Below are positions 1 to 13,800 of a stretch of 64,000 bases of DNA, one piece after another. Position numbers and translations under genes: made by a program. Positions within the stretch are counted from its first letter, which is position 1, and each line of letters opens with the position of its first letter. Below the pieces are notes generated by a model. That model was not told the origin of the DNA, did no database searches, and saw only the letters and a list, made by a program, of their open reading frames with translations. Origin of the DNA: Agelas oroides (Eukaryota; Porifera; Demospongiae; Agelasida; Agelasidae); contig OX422196.1 of assembly GCA_949130485.1 (NCBI GenBank), positions 7,488,054 through 7,552,053 on the forward strand, read 5' to 3'.

Positions 1-798
1 CTTAGCCTAATAAATCAATATTTCTAGTGAGGATTTGGTGTTTCTTTCACATGTAGCCCTGGAGGAGTTCCTTGGTTGCATGGTTATGGTAGAAATGCCA
101 GAAATGTAGCCAAATAGGTCTTCTGAAAAAAGAGACTGATTTAACTAAAGAAGAAGCTTCTCAATGGGCTTTCAAGAAAACCTATTTGGTAGCATTCTTT
201 GGATAATATTCACACTAATGCAACTGAGACAACCTAGAAATGTGGTTGAAGCAACCTAAGTGTTTTTGCTTTCATCTTGCACACCTGGCCCTGGATGGTT
301 GTCTTGGTTGCATGGTTATAGCTACTAGAGATCTGTATCTATAGTACATTCACTGAGTATTATATGTAACTACACTGCTAATTATGTATAGAGCTGCAGG
401 TGAAATACGTACCTGTGACTCCACTGAAAGAGTTTAGTGCTGTACCTTTTATATCTATACCTGTTTAATGCCAATTTGATGCATCTACACAGAGTTCAAA
501 TCTATGCTATCATAGTTGGTTAGAAACTGTCCTGGCGTGGTGCTGAAGTGCCTAGGCATGATCTTCAGGCCATATTTTGACAATACATTTCTATTTACGA
601 AGATGATGCCATAATTTATCTCATGCCACGCACAGCATATAGGAGACTGTGAAGTGAACTGTCAAGAATCTGAGGAAACTGCATAAGACCATTCTGATAC
701 CTAGTAAAACAACAAACTGAACCCTCGGGTCACTGGCATATGGATTTGTATTCGTCTGGAATATTTACTGATTATATCACATTCTTTCTTTTTGTTAG
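1..798. other. Presumed intron of gene A, upstream of the first visible exon
   Basis: No convincing exon was found here. The stretch ends in a pyrimidine-rich acceptor (TTTTTGTTAG) at 798, so at least its right part is intron of gene A. Two diverged direct repeats lie near 50-97 and 278-325; both read roughly 'CCTGGA..GTTCCTTGGTTGCATGGTTAT'-like text and share GGTTGCATGGTTAT. By comparison with gene B, the preceding exon of gene A should encode a somatomedin B domain, but I do not see one in these 798 bases, so it probably lies outside the window. Confidence 0.6.
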
Positions 799-1077
799 AT
801 ATCACCATTGGTTTTGCAATGCCAAACTACACAGTCAATGAGACAATAGGACTTGTCATGCTGGCTGTCACTGCTGAGGGCAACTTCCCCTCTCTGGATC
901 TACAGTCACGACTCACTGTACCAGTGGAGGCAACTGTGCTTGTAAACACTGATGACATCACTGCCGAAGGTAGGCATTGGTACACTACTCTTCAACTAAT
1001 ACTGCTAATAATTAATGATGTGACAGTATGTTTTACATAAGCTTTGTAGCTCAGCTACATTTGTACTTCCCACCCTT

Positions 1078-1141
<64 letters not shown>

Positions 1142-4100
1142 TAAAACATTCATAACACATACAAACACACAGCTGCTTTGGATTATCAGAACACAACACA
1201 AGTCCTTACATTCAGGAATGCAGGCAGCCAATCAGTTTCTGTTCCCATTATCAACAATACAGCAGTGGAGTATACTGAATCCTTCCAAGTACTACTCTCC
1301 TCTTCTGATGACTTTGTACAGTTTGAACCACAGTTTACACTTGTGCTAATTCAGGACGATGATGGTATGTAGTGAGAGGTGTTAACAAAGGGAAGCCTGA
1401 ATTTCTTGCTTACACACCCACATTTTCATTATTGTGTTTCGCCCTAAGACGTATGAGGGTAGAGGATTGTTTCAAGTTGTTTGAATGGAAACTGAGCACA
1501 GTAGCAATAAACCAACCCCCTCATCTATTTTAAAATTTTAATGCTGGTGTGCTGTTGCCAGAGATGCTTGTTGATATGTGGTGCTATGGCTGCATGCACT
1601 GATGAGGCCCAGCTACACTGAAACCCCTCTATCACTCACATTCATGAAATGTGGTCAACAAACTTGATTTTTAGACTGACATGTTATACAAGACATGTAT
1701 TACCAGTACATGTATCATGAGTGTTATAGAAATAACTGGAAACATAGAGTGATTGATTGATACCTGGTTCGTCTACTCTTTTTTCGTCTACTATTAGTTT
1801 CGTCTACTCTTTTTTCATCTACTATTAGTTTCGTCTACTCCTGTTTTATCTACTATTAGTTTCGTCTACTCCTGTTTTATCTACTATTAGTTTCGTCTAC
1901 TCCTGTTTTGTCTACTATTAGTTTCGTCTACTCCTGTTTTGTCTACTGTTAGTTTCGTCTACTCCTGTTTTGTCTACTATTAGTTTCGTCTACTCCTGTT
2001 TTGTCTACTGTTAGTTTCGTCTACTGCTGTTTCATCTACTATTAGTTTCATCTACTCCTGTTTTGTCTACTATTAGTTTCATCTACTCCTGTTTTGTCTA
2101 CTATTAGTTTCATCTACTCCTGTTTTGTCTACTGTTAGTTTCGTCTACTGCTGTTTCATCTACTATTAGTTTCGTCTACTCCTGTTTTGTCTACTATTAG
2201 TTTCGTCTACTCCTGTTTTGTCTACTATTAGTTTCATCTACTCCTGTTTTGTCTATTACCCTAAACTGTGTTTTTCATGAGATTCTAGTGTTGTAAAGTA
2301 TGTTCAAAAGATCAGATTTGGCCCTAGCTACCTTTATTCAATTAAGTTGTCCCATGATTGTTAGCGATTGACAGGTTTTGATTGGAATAGCTCTGTATAT
2401 TAGCAATGGGAGCAACACAGCACAGCATTTCACATACTCAACTCCATTACCTACGTAACTCAACTATGGAGCAACACATGGAATTCATCACCACCAAACG
2501 AGGAGCAAGATCCCTGGTTATCAATGGATACCGGTACACCCTCAACCGAAGAGGCAGAGAGGGGCAGTCTTACTGGAGATGTACCAACAGACTGTGCAAG
2601 GGAAGAGCTGGTTTTTTTTGGACAACTGATCATAAAAGTACTGACATACAATAGCAGGAGTAGACAAAACAGGAGTGGACGAAACTAGTAGTAGACACAA
2701 AAAGAGTAGACAAACCAGGTACACATCGAGTGATTGAACAGTTAGAGCATACCAGATTATCACTTTAAATAAATATATTGCCACAGTGGTCACAGTTGGA
2801 CTCACCCAGCCTGAGTATGTAGTGACTGAGGGTGAGACTGTCACTGTTTGTGCACAGCTGCAAAGTGGGCAGCTGGAACGAGATGCAACCGTTTTCTTCA
2901 CCACTTCTCCACATCTTGGTATGTGTGTGCATGTAATGTATGATGAACATAAACCAGCTCATTCTCATTTTCAGGACGCCCGTTTCTCTGATTTCTAAGT
3001 ATGTGGAAAAGGATTGTATACTGTTGGCCTTTACATCTAATGGAAATTACAGAATGCCACAGTATATTCATCTTTGCTGTTTAGACACTTATATGCTCAT
3101 TGATCGTCATGAACAGCTAAGAACAAGTAAAAAAATATAGGGTATAACTAGATGACCATCTGATTGGCCGAGTGGTGCAGTTTCTGCTCCACCAAATTGC
3201 ATATTGCTCCTTTGATGGTTGCTTAGATGATTACATTCTTACTCTCCCTCAGAAATATCCGATGGATCAGGCAGTGAATTAGTCAGAGAATTTGGCAGTA
3301 CGATTTTACCTGAAGGTATGTCCCGCATTCATCTATGGTAGCAGCAGTTTTATAAATAGCTCAGAGCTATAAGGAGAGGGAGAGGCACAACCTAGGAAAT
3401 TGCATGTTGAAGTCTGGACTTTATTTTCACCTGGCTGCCTTGTGCATATAGAGTATAATGTAGCCTTTCATCCAGGCTCCTACCCTGCTTTTTGTTGCTT
3501 GGAGTGCAGGGAGATCCTAGCATACATTTACGTATGAATGACATAAAGGGGGTGGTGACTGTCATACACACCAAGCACAGAAGGTGTAGTTGGTTGAACA
3601 ACATGTGAAACTGAAACGCCATTTCAACATTTTTGAAAATATTTGCCCACTATAGACAGCACAGATCTGTTCAAGATGTGACAGCTTCAACTAGCTACAC
3701 TGTGGCATTCTTAATTCTGCAGAGAGCAACTTTGTTCTAGAGCAGCGCACAATAGACTCATCTCTCCCCAACCAACCTGTGTGTGTCAACATCTCTTCAG
3801 TGGGAGTTGAATCATTCCTGGTGTTCCTTGATACTTCTGATCCTGGTGTTATGGTGAACTCTTCAGCAGCAAATGCACATGTTACGATTGACCGTGAGTA
3901 CTGTTACTAGTTGTATGTTATTGTTGTCAGTGATATAATGAAAATTGGAATCTGAAACTAAGCAACAATTCTCACAAGAATGCATGGATAACTTGTCTAA
4001 GCGGTAGTGAGTCCTTATATACTAGTGATTTCTTGCCAGCAAAAAGTTCACAGCAGTGTGTGATGAGTGCCTTTTATAATTAAATAAATGGTGTACAGAC

Positions 4101-7100
4101 ATCCTTGTGTTTTTAATTTACAGAGGTTATGATTAGAATGCAGCTGGCAACTGTCTCTGTGAATGAAGATGTTGATAGTGGGAGAGTAAGTGTCTGTGCT
4201 GAAATTGCTGTTGGGGTACTCCAAACTGACCTGACAGTGACCTTGTCCACTACCAATGGCACAAAAGCAGGTTTGCAGCGATGGAAGGAACGTTTTTTGA
4301 CACTTTGTGTAGTATTTAAGTCATGTTATATGTTATTTGCAGTGTTGGGGGAAGATTTTACCGAGCCATCACCTCTACAAGTGACCTTCTCCAACGGTGA
4401 TATGGTTGGTGATACTTCCTGTGCTACATTTGGGATAATAAATGACAACAATCTCGAGTTTAATCATGAGTTCACTGTTAATCTTGAAAGTGTCACACCT
4501 CCTGGACCTGTGATATCAAACTCTTCTTCAACTGCTACTGTTTCCATCATGGATGATGAAGGTATATACATTGCATTGTGTTATGTACAGAGATTATAAT
4601 AAATGTCTATATGTTCAGTTTTAGCTGGATTCACATGTCCGATTAGTGCCTTCCAGTTTCTCAACAATATCATTACTTGCATTTTAGTGGCAAGTGCTGC
4701 AATCCAGATGGTGACCAATGCAAGCAGTGTAGCTGAGACAGCAGGATCAGTGGAGATGTGTGCAGAAATCACTGGAGTGACTGGCTTGCTGGAGTGTGCT
4801 GTGGCTAATACAGCAACACTGACTGGAAGTACCAAAGCAGGTAGCCGTATGATTAAAAGCTGTTCCCTTTTGTCTCAATTTATTTTGGATGACTTACCTT
4901 GAAGCATGGACATACTGCAAACAAGGCTAACTCTTTTTTGGTATCACAAATTTAGCCAGTATACAAAATGTCAGATTAAGGAGCTTTCTACCTGTGCCAT
5001 ACAGGGAAGTCAGAATTAAGTCTGACAAGATTTAATCACAATCAAATTTTCAACTCAGTATGACTATAGTCAAGACGCTTTTATTATAGTCAGCAACCTC
5101 ACTTGCAACTGACTAATGGCCTTAGCCCTACTGTATAGGACTATAGGTACAGGTGGTGTGAGTAAAAATTTTTGTTCCTCCTCTTGACATGTTTAATTGG
5201 GGTCTATCATGCTTTCTTGTACAAGTTAATAATGTGTTTCATACATCGTCCTTCTTACCAGTAGATGGAGTAGATGTTATGTCATCTGGCTCTCTGACAT
5301 TCAACTTTCAAGTGGGGACAGTCTCTTCATCCTGTATTAATATCATTATCAATGATGATGATGACCTGGAGGGGGATCACACTTTTGATGTTACTTTGGG
5401 TGACACAAGTACTCCAGTGTTGTTAGGAGGATTAGGCTCCCCTTCATTCACAACTATCACCATTGAAGACCCTGAAGGTATACATATGTGCCATCCTCGG
5501 AGCTTTACACCATCCTCTTTTTGATCACTTTTATATAGTATGTATAGTGTAATTAATTAAAAAATAGAAGGCTAGGGAACAATTTAACTATGCAAGGGGG
5601 ATGATATCCTAAATTTTGTGTTTGGGATAACGTGTCCCATCTACTATGGCCACTGTGGTTCTTGCATCACTGCTATACCCCTGCATGGCTTCACCATCTA
5701 CCCTCCACTCAGTAACTTCCAAAGGCACATACGTACAGCCATCAATCACATTCCAGATATAACATTCATCTATGCATGCATGCATAGATGAATGTTATAT
5801 CTGGAATGTGATCTCTAAAGTGAAACAAGATGTTGGAAGCTTGCTTTGAGTGACAAAAGTGACTGTGCATATGCAAATAAATGTGCTCACGTATAGTTAT
5901 AACTAGCATATTTGACTCTCCACAGATGCTGTAGTTTCTCTCCAGACAATGACCAGTGTGACTGAAGGTGGTATGTTCAATGTGAGTGTTGAACTGGCAA
6001 CATCTGGAACTCTAGCGTGTGAGCTGGTAGTGGCCTTGCTTGCTACCCCTGGCACTGCAACAGGTAAGAAGTAGAGCATTCACTGGTGTCAAAAAATAGC
6101 CTTATGGACAACTAAGCCAATCCCCATTTTACACTTTCTCAACAGTTGAGGATTATGCCCTTCAGATGAATGACTCCAATATATTTACTGTGACATTTGG
6201 TGTGGGATCTGGTGACGGCACTGTTGAGACTGCCATGATATCTGCAGTTGAGGACACTGCAGTGGAAGGAGATCATGAGTTCACAGTGTCCATTCAATCA
6301 ACCAGTCCACCAGCCATGCTTGGAGCATCTTCCTCTGTGACAGCAACAATTATGGATGATGACCGTAAGTCTACATTTGATCTGAAGTGTGAATATTACA
6401 TTTGAATGAATTGTGAATGTGACATTAATACTGTAACGTTACAATTGTCATAAGATTATGCAATTGCTCTCAACATGTTTACCGGTATGTAATTACTGGT
6501 ATCAGGGGCTTATGATTGATGCAGTACTGACACTCTACTTATAAAACCGTGCTAGCTGTTTGCATACACATGTCTGTACGTTATGTACACAGATACTGAC
6601 TCACATAATACATTTAAATAGGATTAATGCAGTGTCTACCTCTTGTGATATTCCCATGCAGTGGTGAACATTTCATTAGAGCAGGACACTTACACCATAA
6701 ATGAGAACAATGGTTCAGAAACTGTATGTATCAGATTAGAGGGTGACCTTGAGAGATCTGCCACGGTTAACCTCACCACTCTGTCAGATACAGCACAAGG
6801 TTAGTATAGTGTGCACTGTATACTTGATGTGCATGCATGTACATAATTTTCATCTTCTAATAAATCTGTTTTGTTCTATGCCTCTCTCCCAATGTACAGA
6901 TGGACTTGACTTCACTTTAGTACAAATACCTTTGATGTTTGTGCAAGACACCATCATACAATGTGTGGAGATACCTATCATGGATGACGTTACACTTGAA
7001 AATGATGAATCTTTCATAGTTTCACTTGGCACAACTGATGGAGCTGTTAACATTTTGCAGGATCAGACAGTTGTTACCATCACAGATAATGACAGTATGT

Positions 7101-10100
7101 GTAATTTTACACTATTCTCAGTAAAAACAAGCTGCTATCATAATAAAGTATTAATTAACATACTACAGTCGTGACATACTTCATCTTGTCACTTTCTCCA
7201 CCACGATGCAGTTGTTACAGTTGGTTTCCAGATGAATGCCTACACTGCAGCTGAGGCCTTTGGAGTAGTGGCTATATGTGCAGCACTAACTGGCCAAACA
7301 CAGAGAGATGTCCCTGTCAATATCAGCACATCAAACAACACAGGCACAGCAGAAGGTCAACAGGTGTAGCAGATGACCACTGGCATCAACTGACGTGTTT
7401 GTTTCTCTCTGGCCCACAGACATAGTAGACTTCACACCTATTTCACCTGGCACACAACTGGTGTTTACTTCAGCAGAGTCATTGTGTGTCAACATCTCCA
7501 TAGAGAATGATGCAGTTTTGGAAGAAAATGAAGTCTTCTTTGTTGAACTGATCACAGATGACCCACAAGTCAATCTTTCCTCCCCTTCAACTAGTGTGAC
7601 CATCTTGGACAATGATGGTAATTTGATGTAGCTCTGGTTCTTTTGCATATTTGTATCATAATATACTTTACATGTTTATAGTTGTTGCAGTTCAGTTGAA
7701 GCAAGTGTCATACACTGTAAGTGAGGGGAATGGCACTGTGACTGTGTGTAGTGTTGTGTCAAATGTCACGGAGCAGGCTGTTCAAGTGGTCATTTCAACC
7801 CAGCCAGATTCAGCAGGTCAGTTAGCATGTTACATGCATGTACATGTGAGTGTACCTAATGGTGAATGTTCATTTCTTTTTTCCATAGACTTTGCAGATT
7901 TCAACCGTAGTCTGTTTACACTGACATTTGAAGCTGGTGAATCGCAGTGCCAATGTGTGCAGATACCCATTGAAGATGATTCAATTTATGAAAATTCAGA
8001 AATGTTTCATGTGTTACTGGAAAACATCACCTCAGATGTCACTGTAGCGATGGGGATGTCAAGTGTGATGATTTTGGACAATGATCGTAAGTGACGTTGT
8101 CCATCTAACTTTTCTTCTTCTTAGAGTAAATGAATGATTATTCCCTTCATGCAACCATCCAGCCATCACAGTGGGAATGGAGGCAGCAAGCTACTCTGTA
8201 TCAGAAGCAGAAGGAGTGCTGTCAGTGTGTGCTGTCATCATCAATGGACAGACGGAGAGAGATGTGTCTGTAAATCTCTCTATTTCACAAATGCCAGACA
8301 CAACAGCTCAAGGTAGAGTGTAACAGAGTATAACACTACATGCACAATAATGTCAATGCAGGGTGCAGTACTAGCATTTCTGCTGCACATCATATAGGAT
8401 GGATTTATGTGCAAACGGAAACCAGTTGGAATTAGTATGTCCTACCATTCATCTCTTTACAGCTCAAATAGATTTTGAGCTGAATCCTACAACAGTTCAG
8501 CGCACATTCCAGCCCGAAACTGCTAATCAATCACAGTGCATAAATATCACCATAAGGAGTGATGTGGTTCTAGAAGATGATGAGAGTTTCTTTGTTGTGC
8601 TGGACTCCAGTGAGCCACGAATCATCTTGAACCCCAACACTTCTGTTGTGACAATCCTGGATAGTAACAGTAAGTTGGTCTTACATGAAGAGTCCCTGTG
8701 CCTCTCACTAATTTGGTCTCACTTGCATGATGCGTGTTTGATTTCAGCTGTGACAGTAGGATTCACCGTAGAGGAATACACTGTAAGTGAAGCTGAAACT
8801 CGGGTGACAGTCTGTGCCAATCTCAGTGGAGAAATAGCAAGAGAGGTTTCTGTAACTGTTGATGTGCAACCAGTAACAGCTCAAGGTTAGCTACATAGAT
8901 GTACATAATTACCATTCCTTTGTCTCAATAGTAAAATTAAATGTTCAACTATACTTAAATTTGGTGGAAGTAGTAAATTTGAAGGTTTGAGACTACAATT
9001 TCAAATTCAAATTTTGTTCTTCCTGCAGAGAACAGTGACTTTGCTTCTGAATCATTTCTGTTTGAATTTCATCCCTCCACTTCCACCATGGCTTGTGGAA
9101 GTATCAATATTACCGACAATGATACACCAGAAAATGAAGAAGAGTTCTTTGCATTCTTGACCACTGGTGATTCAGCTGTAATTCTGAGTCCGAACATGAC
9201 CACCATAACCATCTTGGATGATGATGGTAAATGTTAGCATCTCATATGATTCACCTTCAGTTTGCACAGCTGATAGAGAGGTGTTCAACATCTCACTGAT
9301 AAGTCTTCTCTATCTCTAAGCATTAATCTTGGAAGAGACATCCTTGAAATATGTTTTACTTTCATTCCAACAGGCAGTGGAATATGTATCTTCGTCATAA
9401 TATGATATGTCCTGTTTGCTTGTTTGTTTTAGTTGTCTCAGTGGAACTGGCACAGTCAGAGTACAGTGCAGTGGAGGGAGACGGCTTTGTGATGGTTTGT
9501 GCTGTCATTACACAGCCAATTGAAAAGACTGTAGTGGTAGGCATTACTACAGATGCAATCTCGGCACAAGGTTAGAGATTTCAACATCAGGCCACTTATT
9601 TGAGACTTCAAGTCATGTGTATCTGCCACTTCATTTCTTCAGCTAGTACAGATTTCAACACAACTAACCAAGAATTGGAGTTTGGACCACAATCCTCTGA
9701 GCAGCAGCAATGTGTTAACATCACCATCTTCAGTGATGCACTAGTGGAGTTTGATGAAGTCTTCTCTGTAGTACTGACCTCCTCAGCAGATAACATTCGA
9801 ATTTCTCGTAATTCATCAACCATCACAATACTGGATGATGACAGTACGTCTGCATGAGATTACACATCATTCACCTCTAGTTGCATAACATAAGCTTGAA
9901 TGGTGTGTTCCCATAGATATTACAATTGGGCTGCAAGCTGATAGTTACACAGTGAGTGAAGAAGATGAGGTGGTGACAGTGTGTGTTGAAGTCATGCGTG
10001 GAGACCATGAGAGAGATGTGCTTGTTTCCCTGTCCACATTAGAAAACGAGTTTGCTGCAGGTCAGTCAAGTGTTAGGCATGACACTACATATGCATGATG

Positions 10101-10805
10101 ACAGTGTACTCCTAAATTGCATTATGCAGCTGACAGTGACTATGGAATGTTACGGGATGATCTCCTATTTGAGCAGGCAACCCCACGACAGTGCAGAAAC
10201 ATTTCCATAGTGGACGACACAGTTTTGGAAAGGGATGAAGTTTTCTCTGTTATTCTTACCACTGTCGATTTATCTGTAGTCCTCAGCCCAAATATATCCA
10301 CAGCTCTCATCATAGACAATGATGGTATGTGTGTATATGATTACTTAGTGTCACTCGAGTAGTGTGATCATAACTGACCTTAATCTTCTGTAGGAGTGAA
10401 TGTTACATTTGAGCAGCAGACCTATACTATTGGAGAAGATGATGGGTCAGTGACCGTGTGTGTTCGTATAACAGGGGAGTTCGAGAGGCCAGTGGAAGTT
10501 AACCTATCTACAGAACCAGACTCAGCACAAAGTTAGTGTACTATTTATACCTTCTTGTAACAAATTGATCAATGCATTTGCATAATGTGGTCTTCTAAAT
10601 ACAGGTGGAAGTGATTTTACTATTGTATCAGAAGTACTGATATTCGAACCTTCAGTGAATGTCAGCCTCCTGTGTGTAATGGTGGACATTGTTAATGACT
10701 CTGTTCTTGAGGAGGAGCAAACTTTCTTCTTGGTTCTCTCTACTGCTGATCCTGACATTACAGTTCAGGAAGATCCAGCTGTGGTCCTCATCATGGACAA
10801 TGATG
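799..10805 (+). CDS. Gene A, proximal block: 27 exons, 13 diverged Calx-beta domains
   Basis: Exon pairs, each pair one Calx-beta domain: 799-969/1173-1364; 2787-2918/3253-3315/3723-3893 (three exons); 4124-4270/4343-4561; 4688-4840/5262-5477; 5926-6063/6146-6364; 6662-6799/6900-7094; 7212-7355/7420-7617; 7682-7816/7889-8086; 8163-8312/8463-8669; 8748-8885/9029-9226; 9433-9570/9643-9843; 9917-10060/10130-10324; 10394-10531/10605-10805. First exons carry the 'YTVSEG..TVTVCA' strand and end near T(A/K)AQG; second exons carry 'DF....FTF..G', a central 'C(V/I)NI.I.DD..LE..E.F.V.L' and end in 'TILDDD/DNDG', the acidic end that in Calx-beta domains helps bind calcium. All introns are phase 1. Domains 6-13 resemble one another more (EDD..LE(E/N)DE.FFV) than they resemble the array domains. 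About 1,513 residues. Identification as Calx-beta is firm; binding partners are unknown. Confidence 0.88.
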
Positions 10806-13800
10806 GTATATATTGCTCCTCATGTTATCTAACCTAGTCAGTATTTGTTTTACATATCAGTATTGCCTACTCCCTAAAATTGAAGTGTCAAACCATACAC
10901 ACCGTACCCAGGGCTTGATATACGCTAACATGTCAGTACATTCATATTAAATATGACTAATGCATGAGAGAGATTTTTGCAACAGTTTGATGTTTCCTAA
11001 AAAACATTATTATTGTGTGGTTTGGTATCCTTACTGAATTATGGTGCTACAGTTCGTTATCAGTTGTTTGTACAAGCACAGTGTGCAGGATTATTTATTT
11101 CTTAACAGGTGCTACTGTGACTATTATGTCCTCTGACTATACGGTAAGTGAGAGCCAGAGTTCTGTGGAAGTGTGTGCCAGTCTGACTGACATTCCTGCT
11201 GGTGGTTTGGAGTGTGAAATTGTGGCAACCATGAACACCACAGCCAGCACTAAAGCAAGTATGTCACCTAATGTATGCTCTAATTGAGGAAGACTATTAG
11301 AATGCATGTTTGAATTCAAGAAAGCTCTGTTCTGGTTGAGGTTGGAGCCATTGCTAAAGCAGCAGATATGAGAGAGGGAGATTTATGAAATTTGAAGTGA
11401 ATAGGTATTTAGTTGATTTTGTGCAGTCAAATTGGAGCCAAGGTATGAAGGGCATAGTGTCTAACTCAAAATTTGTCCATCGACAAAAGAGTAATTCTAG
11501 TGTTGAGTGATATGCATTTCTACTCATTCCCTTTCAGTTGCAGGCAGTGACTATGTGGCAGGACCACTGCAGGCCACATTCTCCACAAGCAGTGTGGAAG
11601 GTTCTACCTCATGTGTAGACATAGACATCCTGCAGGACCTAGCTCTTGAAAGTAACCACAGTTTTGGCGTTGAGGTGATCTCGGCCACTCCTTCAGTTGT
11701 GGTGGTGGGCACACCTCGTGAAGAGACAGTCACCATCCTGGATGATGAAAGTATGTAGAATAAAAGGTGTCACTAAGCCAATCTGCCAGGTTGAATGAAT
11801 GAATGTATGTATTCTATCACAGTTGAAACTGTCACTGTTGGATTTGAGCAGACTTCCTACTCAGCAAGTGAGGATGGACCACTGAATGTGCGGGTGTGTG
11901 CAATGATAAGCAACCTGCTGGGAGATCTTGAATGCAACCTTGTGGTGACTTTTAATGCTGTATCCAACAACAAATCAGGTAAGGTTGTACGTTTTGTTAT
12001 CCAGCAGTGTGAAGTGGCAACCTGAAAGTAAAATTTTATGATCCACAGTTGATGGTGAAGACTTCACAGTTGCACCTCCGGATGTATTTGAGGCAACATT
12101 TTTAGCAATGTCCACATCGAATGGAAATACATCATGTGACAATATCACTATCATTGATGATGGTGTTCTGGAAGGAGAGCACTCCTTTGAGATTCAGATT
12201 GCTAGCACTGACCCAATGTTAAGCACCATCAACCCAGCTTCCACTGTGGTGACTATTCAAGATAACAATGGTACCTAATGTCTTATTTGTTGAATGTACA
12301 AATTTTCATACTTGTTGAATTACTAACAGGTGCGACTGTGACTATTGTGTCCTCTGACTATGTGGTGGATGAGAGCCAGAGTTCTGTGGAAGTGTGTGCC
12401 AGTCTGACTGATATTCCTTCTGGTGGTTTGGAGTGTGAAGTTGTGGCAACCATGAACACCACAACCAGCACTAAAGCAAGTATGTCACCTAATGTATGCT
12501 CTAATTGAGGATGACTATTAGAATGCATGTTTGAATTCAAGAAAGCTCTGTTCTTGTTGAGGTTGGAGCCATTGCTAAAGCAGCAGATATGAGAGAGGGA
12601 GATTTATGAAATTTGAAGTGAATAGGTATTTAGTTGATTTTGTGCAGTCAAATTGGAGCCAAGGTATGAAGGGCATAGTGTCTAACTCAAAATTTGTCCA
12701 TCGACAAAAGAGTAATTCTAGTGTTGAGTGATATGCATTTCTACTCATTCCCTTTCAGTTGCAGGCAGTGACTATGTGGCAGGACCACTGCAGGCCACAT
12801 TCTCCACAAGCAGTGTGGAAGGTTCTACCTCATGTGTAGACATAGACATCCTGCAGGACCTAGCTCTTGAAAGTAACCACAGTTTTGGCGTTGAGGTGAT
12901 CTCGGCCACTCCTTCAGTTGTGGTGGTGGGCACACCTCGTGAAGAGACAGTCACCATCCTGGATGATGAAAGTATGTAGAATAAAAGGTGTCACTAAGCC
13001 AATCTGCCAGGTTGAATGAATGAATGTATGTATTCTATCACAGTTGAAACTGTCACTGTTGGATTTGAGCAGACTTCCTACTCAGCAAGTGAGGATGGAC
13101 CACTGAATGTGCGGGTGTGTGCAATGATAAGCAACCTGCTGGGAGATCTTGAATGCAACCTTGTGGTGACTTTTAATGCTGTATCCAACAACAAATCAGG
13201 TAAGGTTGTACGTTTTGTTATCCAGCAGTGTGAAGTGGCAACCTGAAAGTAAAATTTTATGATCCACAGTTGATGGTGAAGACTTCACAGTTGCACCTCC
13301 GGATGTATTTGAGGCAACATTTTTAGCAATGTCCACATCGAATGGAAATACATCATGTGACAATATCACTATCATTGATGATGGTGTTCTGGAAGGAGAG
13401 CACTCCTTTGAGATTCAGATTGTTAGCACTGACCCAATGTTAAGCACCATCAACCCAGCTTCCACTGTGGTGACTATTCAAGATAACGATGGTACCTAAT
13501 GACTTATTTGTTGAATGTACAAATTTTCATACTTGTTGAATTACTAACAGGTGCGACTGTGACTATTGTGTCCTCTGACTATGTGGTGGATGAGAGCCAG
13601 AGTTCTGTGGAAGTGTGTGCCAGTCTGACTGATATTCCTGCTGGTGGTTTGGAGTGTGAAGTTGTGGCAACCATGAACACCACAGCCAGCACTAAAGCAA
13701 GTATGTCACCTAATGTATGCTCTAATTGAGGATGACTATTAGAATGCATGTTTGAATTCAAGAAAGCTCTGTTCTGGTTGAGGTTTGAGCCATTGCTAAA

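Larger units (their letters stand above)
1757..2728. mobile_element. Mutator-like (MULE-type) element remnant with terminal repeats and a 10-bp target duplication
   Basis: The 10-bp direct repeat GAGTGATTGA flanks the element at 1747-1756 and 2729-2738, which fits the 9-11 bp target-site duplication of Mutator elements. Inside it the ends are inverted repeats: TACCTGGTTCGTCTACTC from 1761 and, read from the other strand, TACCTGGTTTGTCTACTC ending near 2721. The left end is expanded into a 31-bp minisatellite; the body contains a FLYWCH zinc-finger reading frame. No transposase catalytic domain remains, so it is non-autonomous or decayed. It lies wholly within the intron 1365-2786 of gene A. 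The rest of that intron, 1365-1746, shows nothing I can name. Confidence 0.8.

Noticed and set aside
1770-2255. CRISPR-like regular repeat
   Set aside because: Units are contiguous 31-bp copies without unique spacers, in a eukaryotic intron between transposon ends; it is a minisatellite.
12321-12329. Yeast-type branch point TACTAAC in the d-a introns of the array
   Set aside because: The word ends directly at the acceptor (TACTAACAG), so the branch A would be only a few bases from the exon, too close to work. Probably coincidence, kept because the unit is copied.
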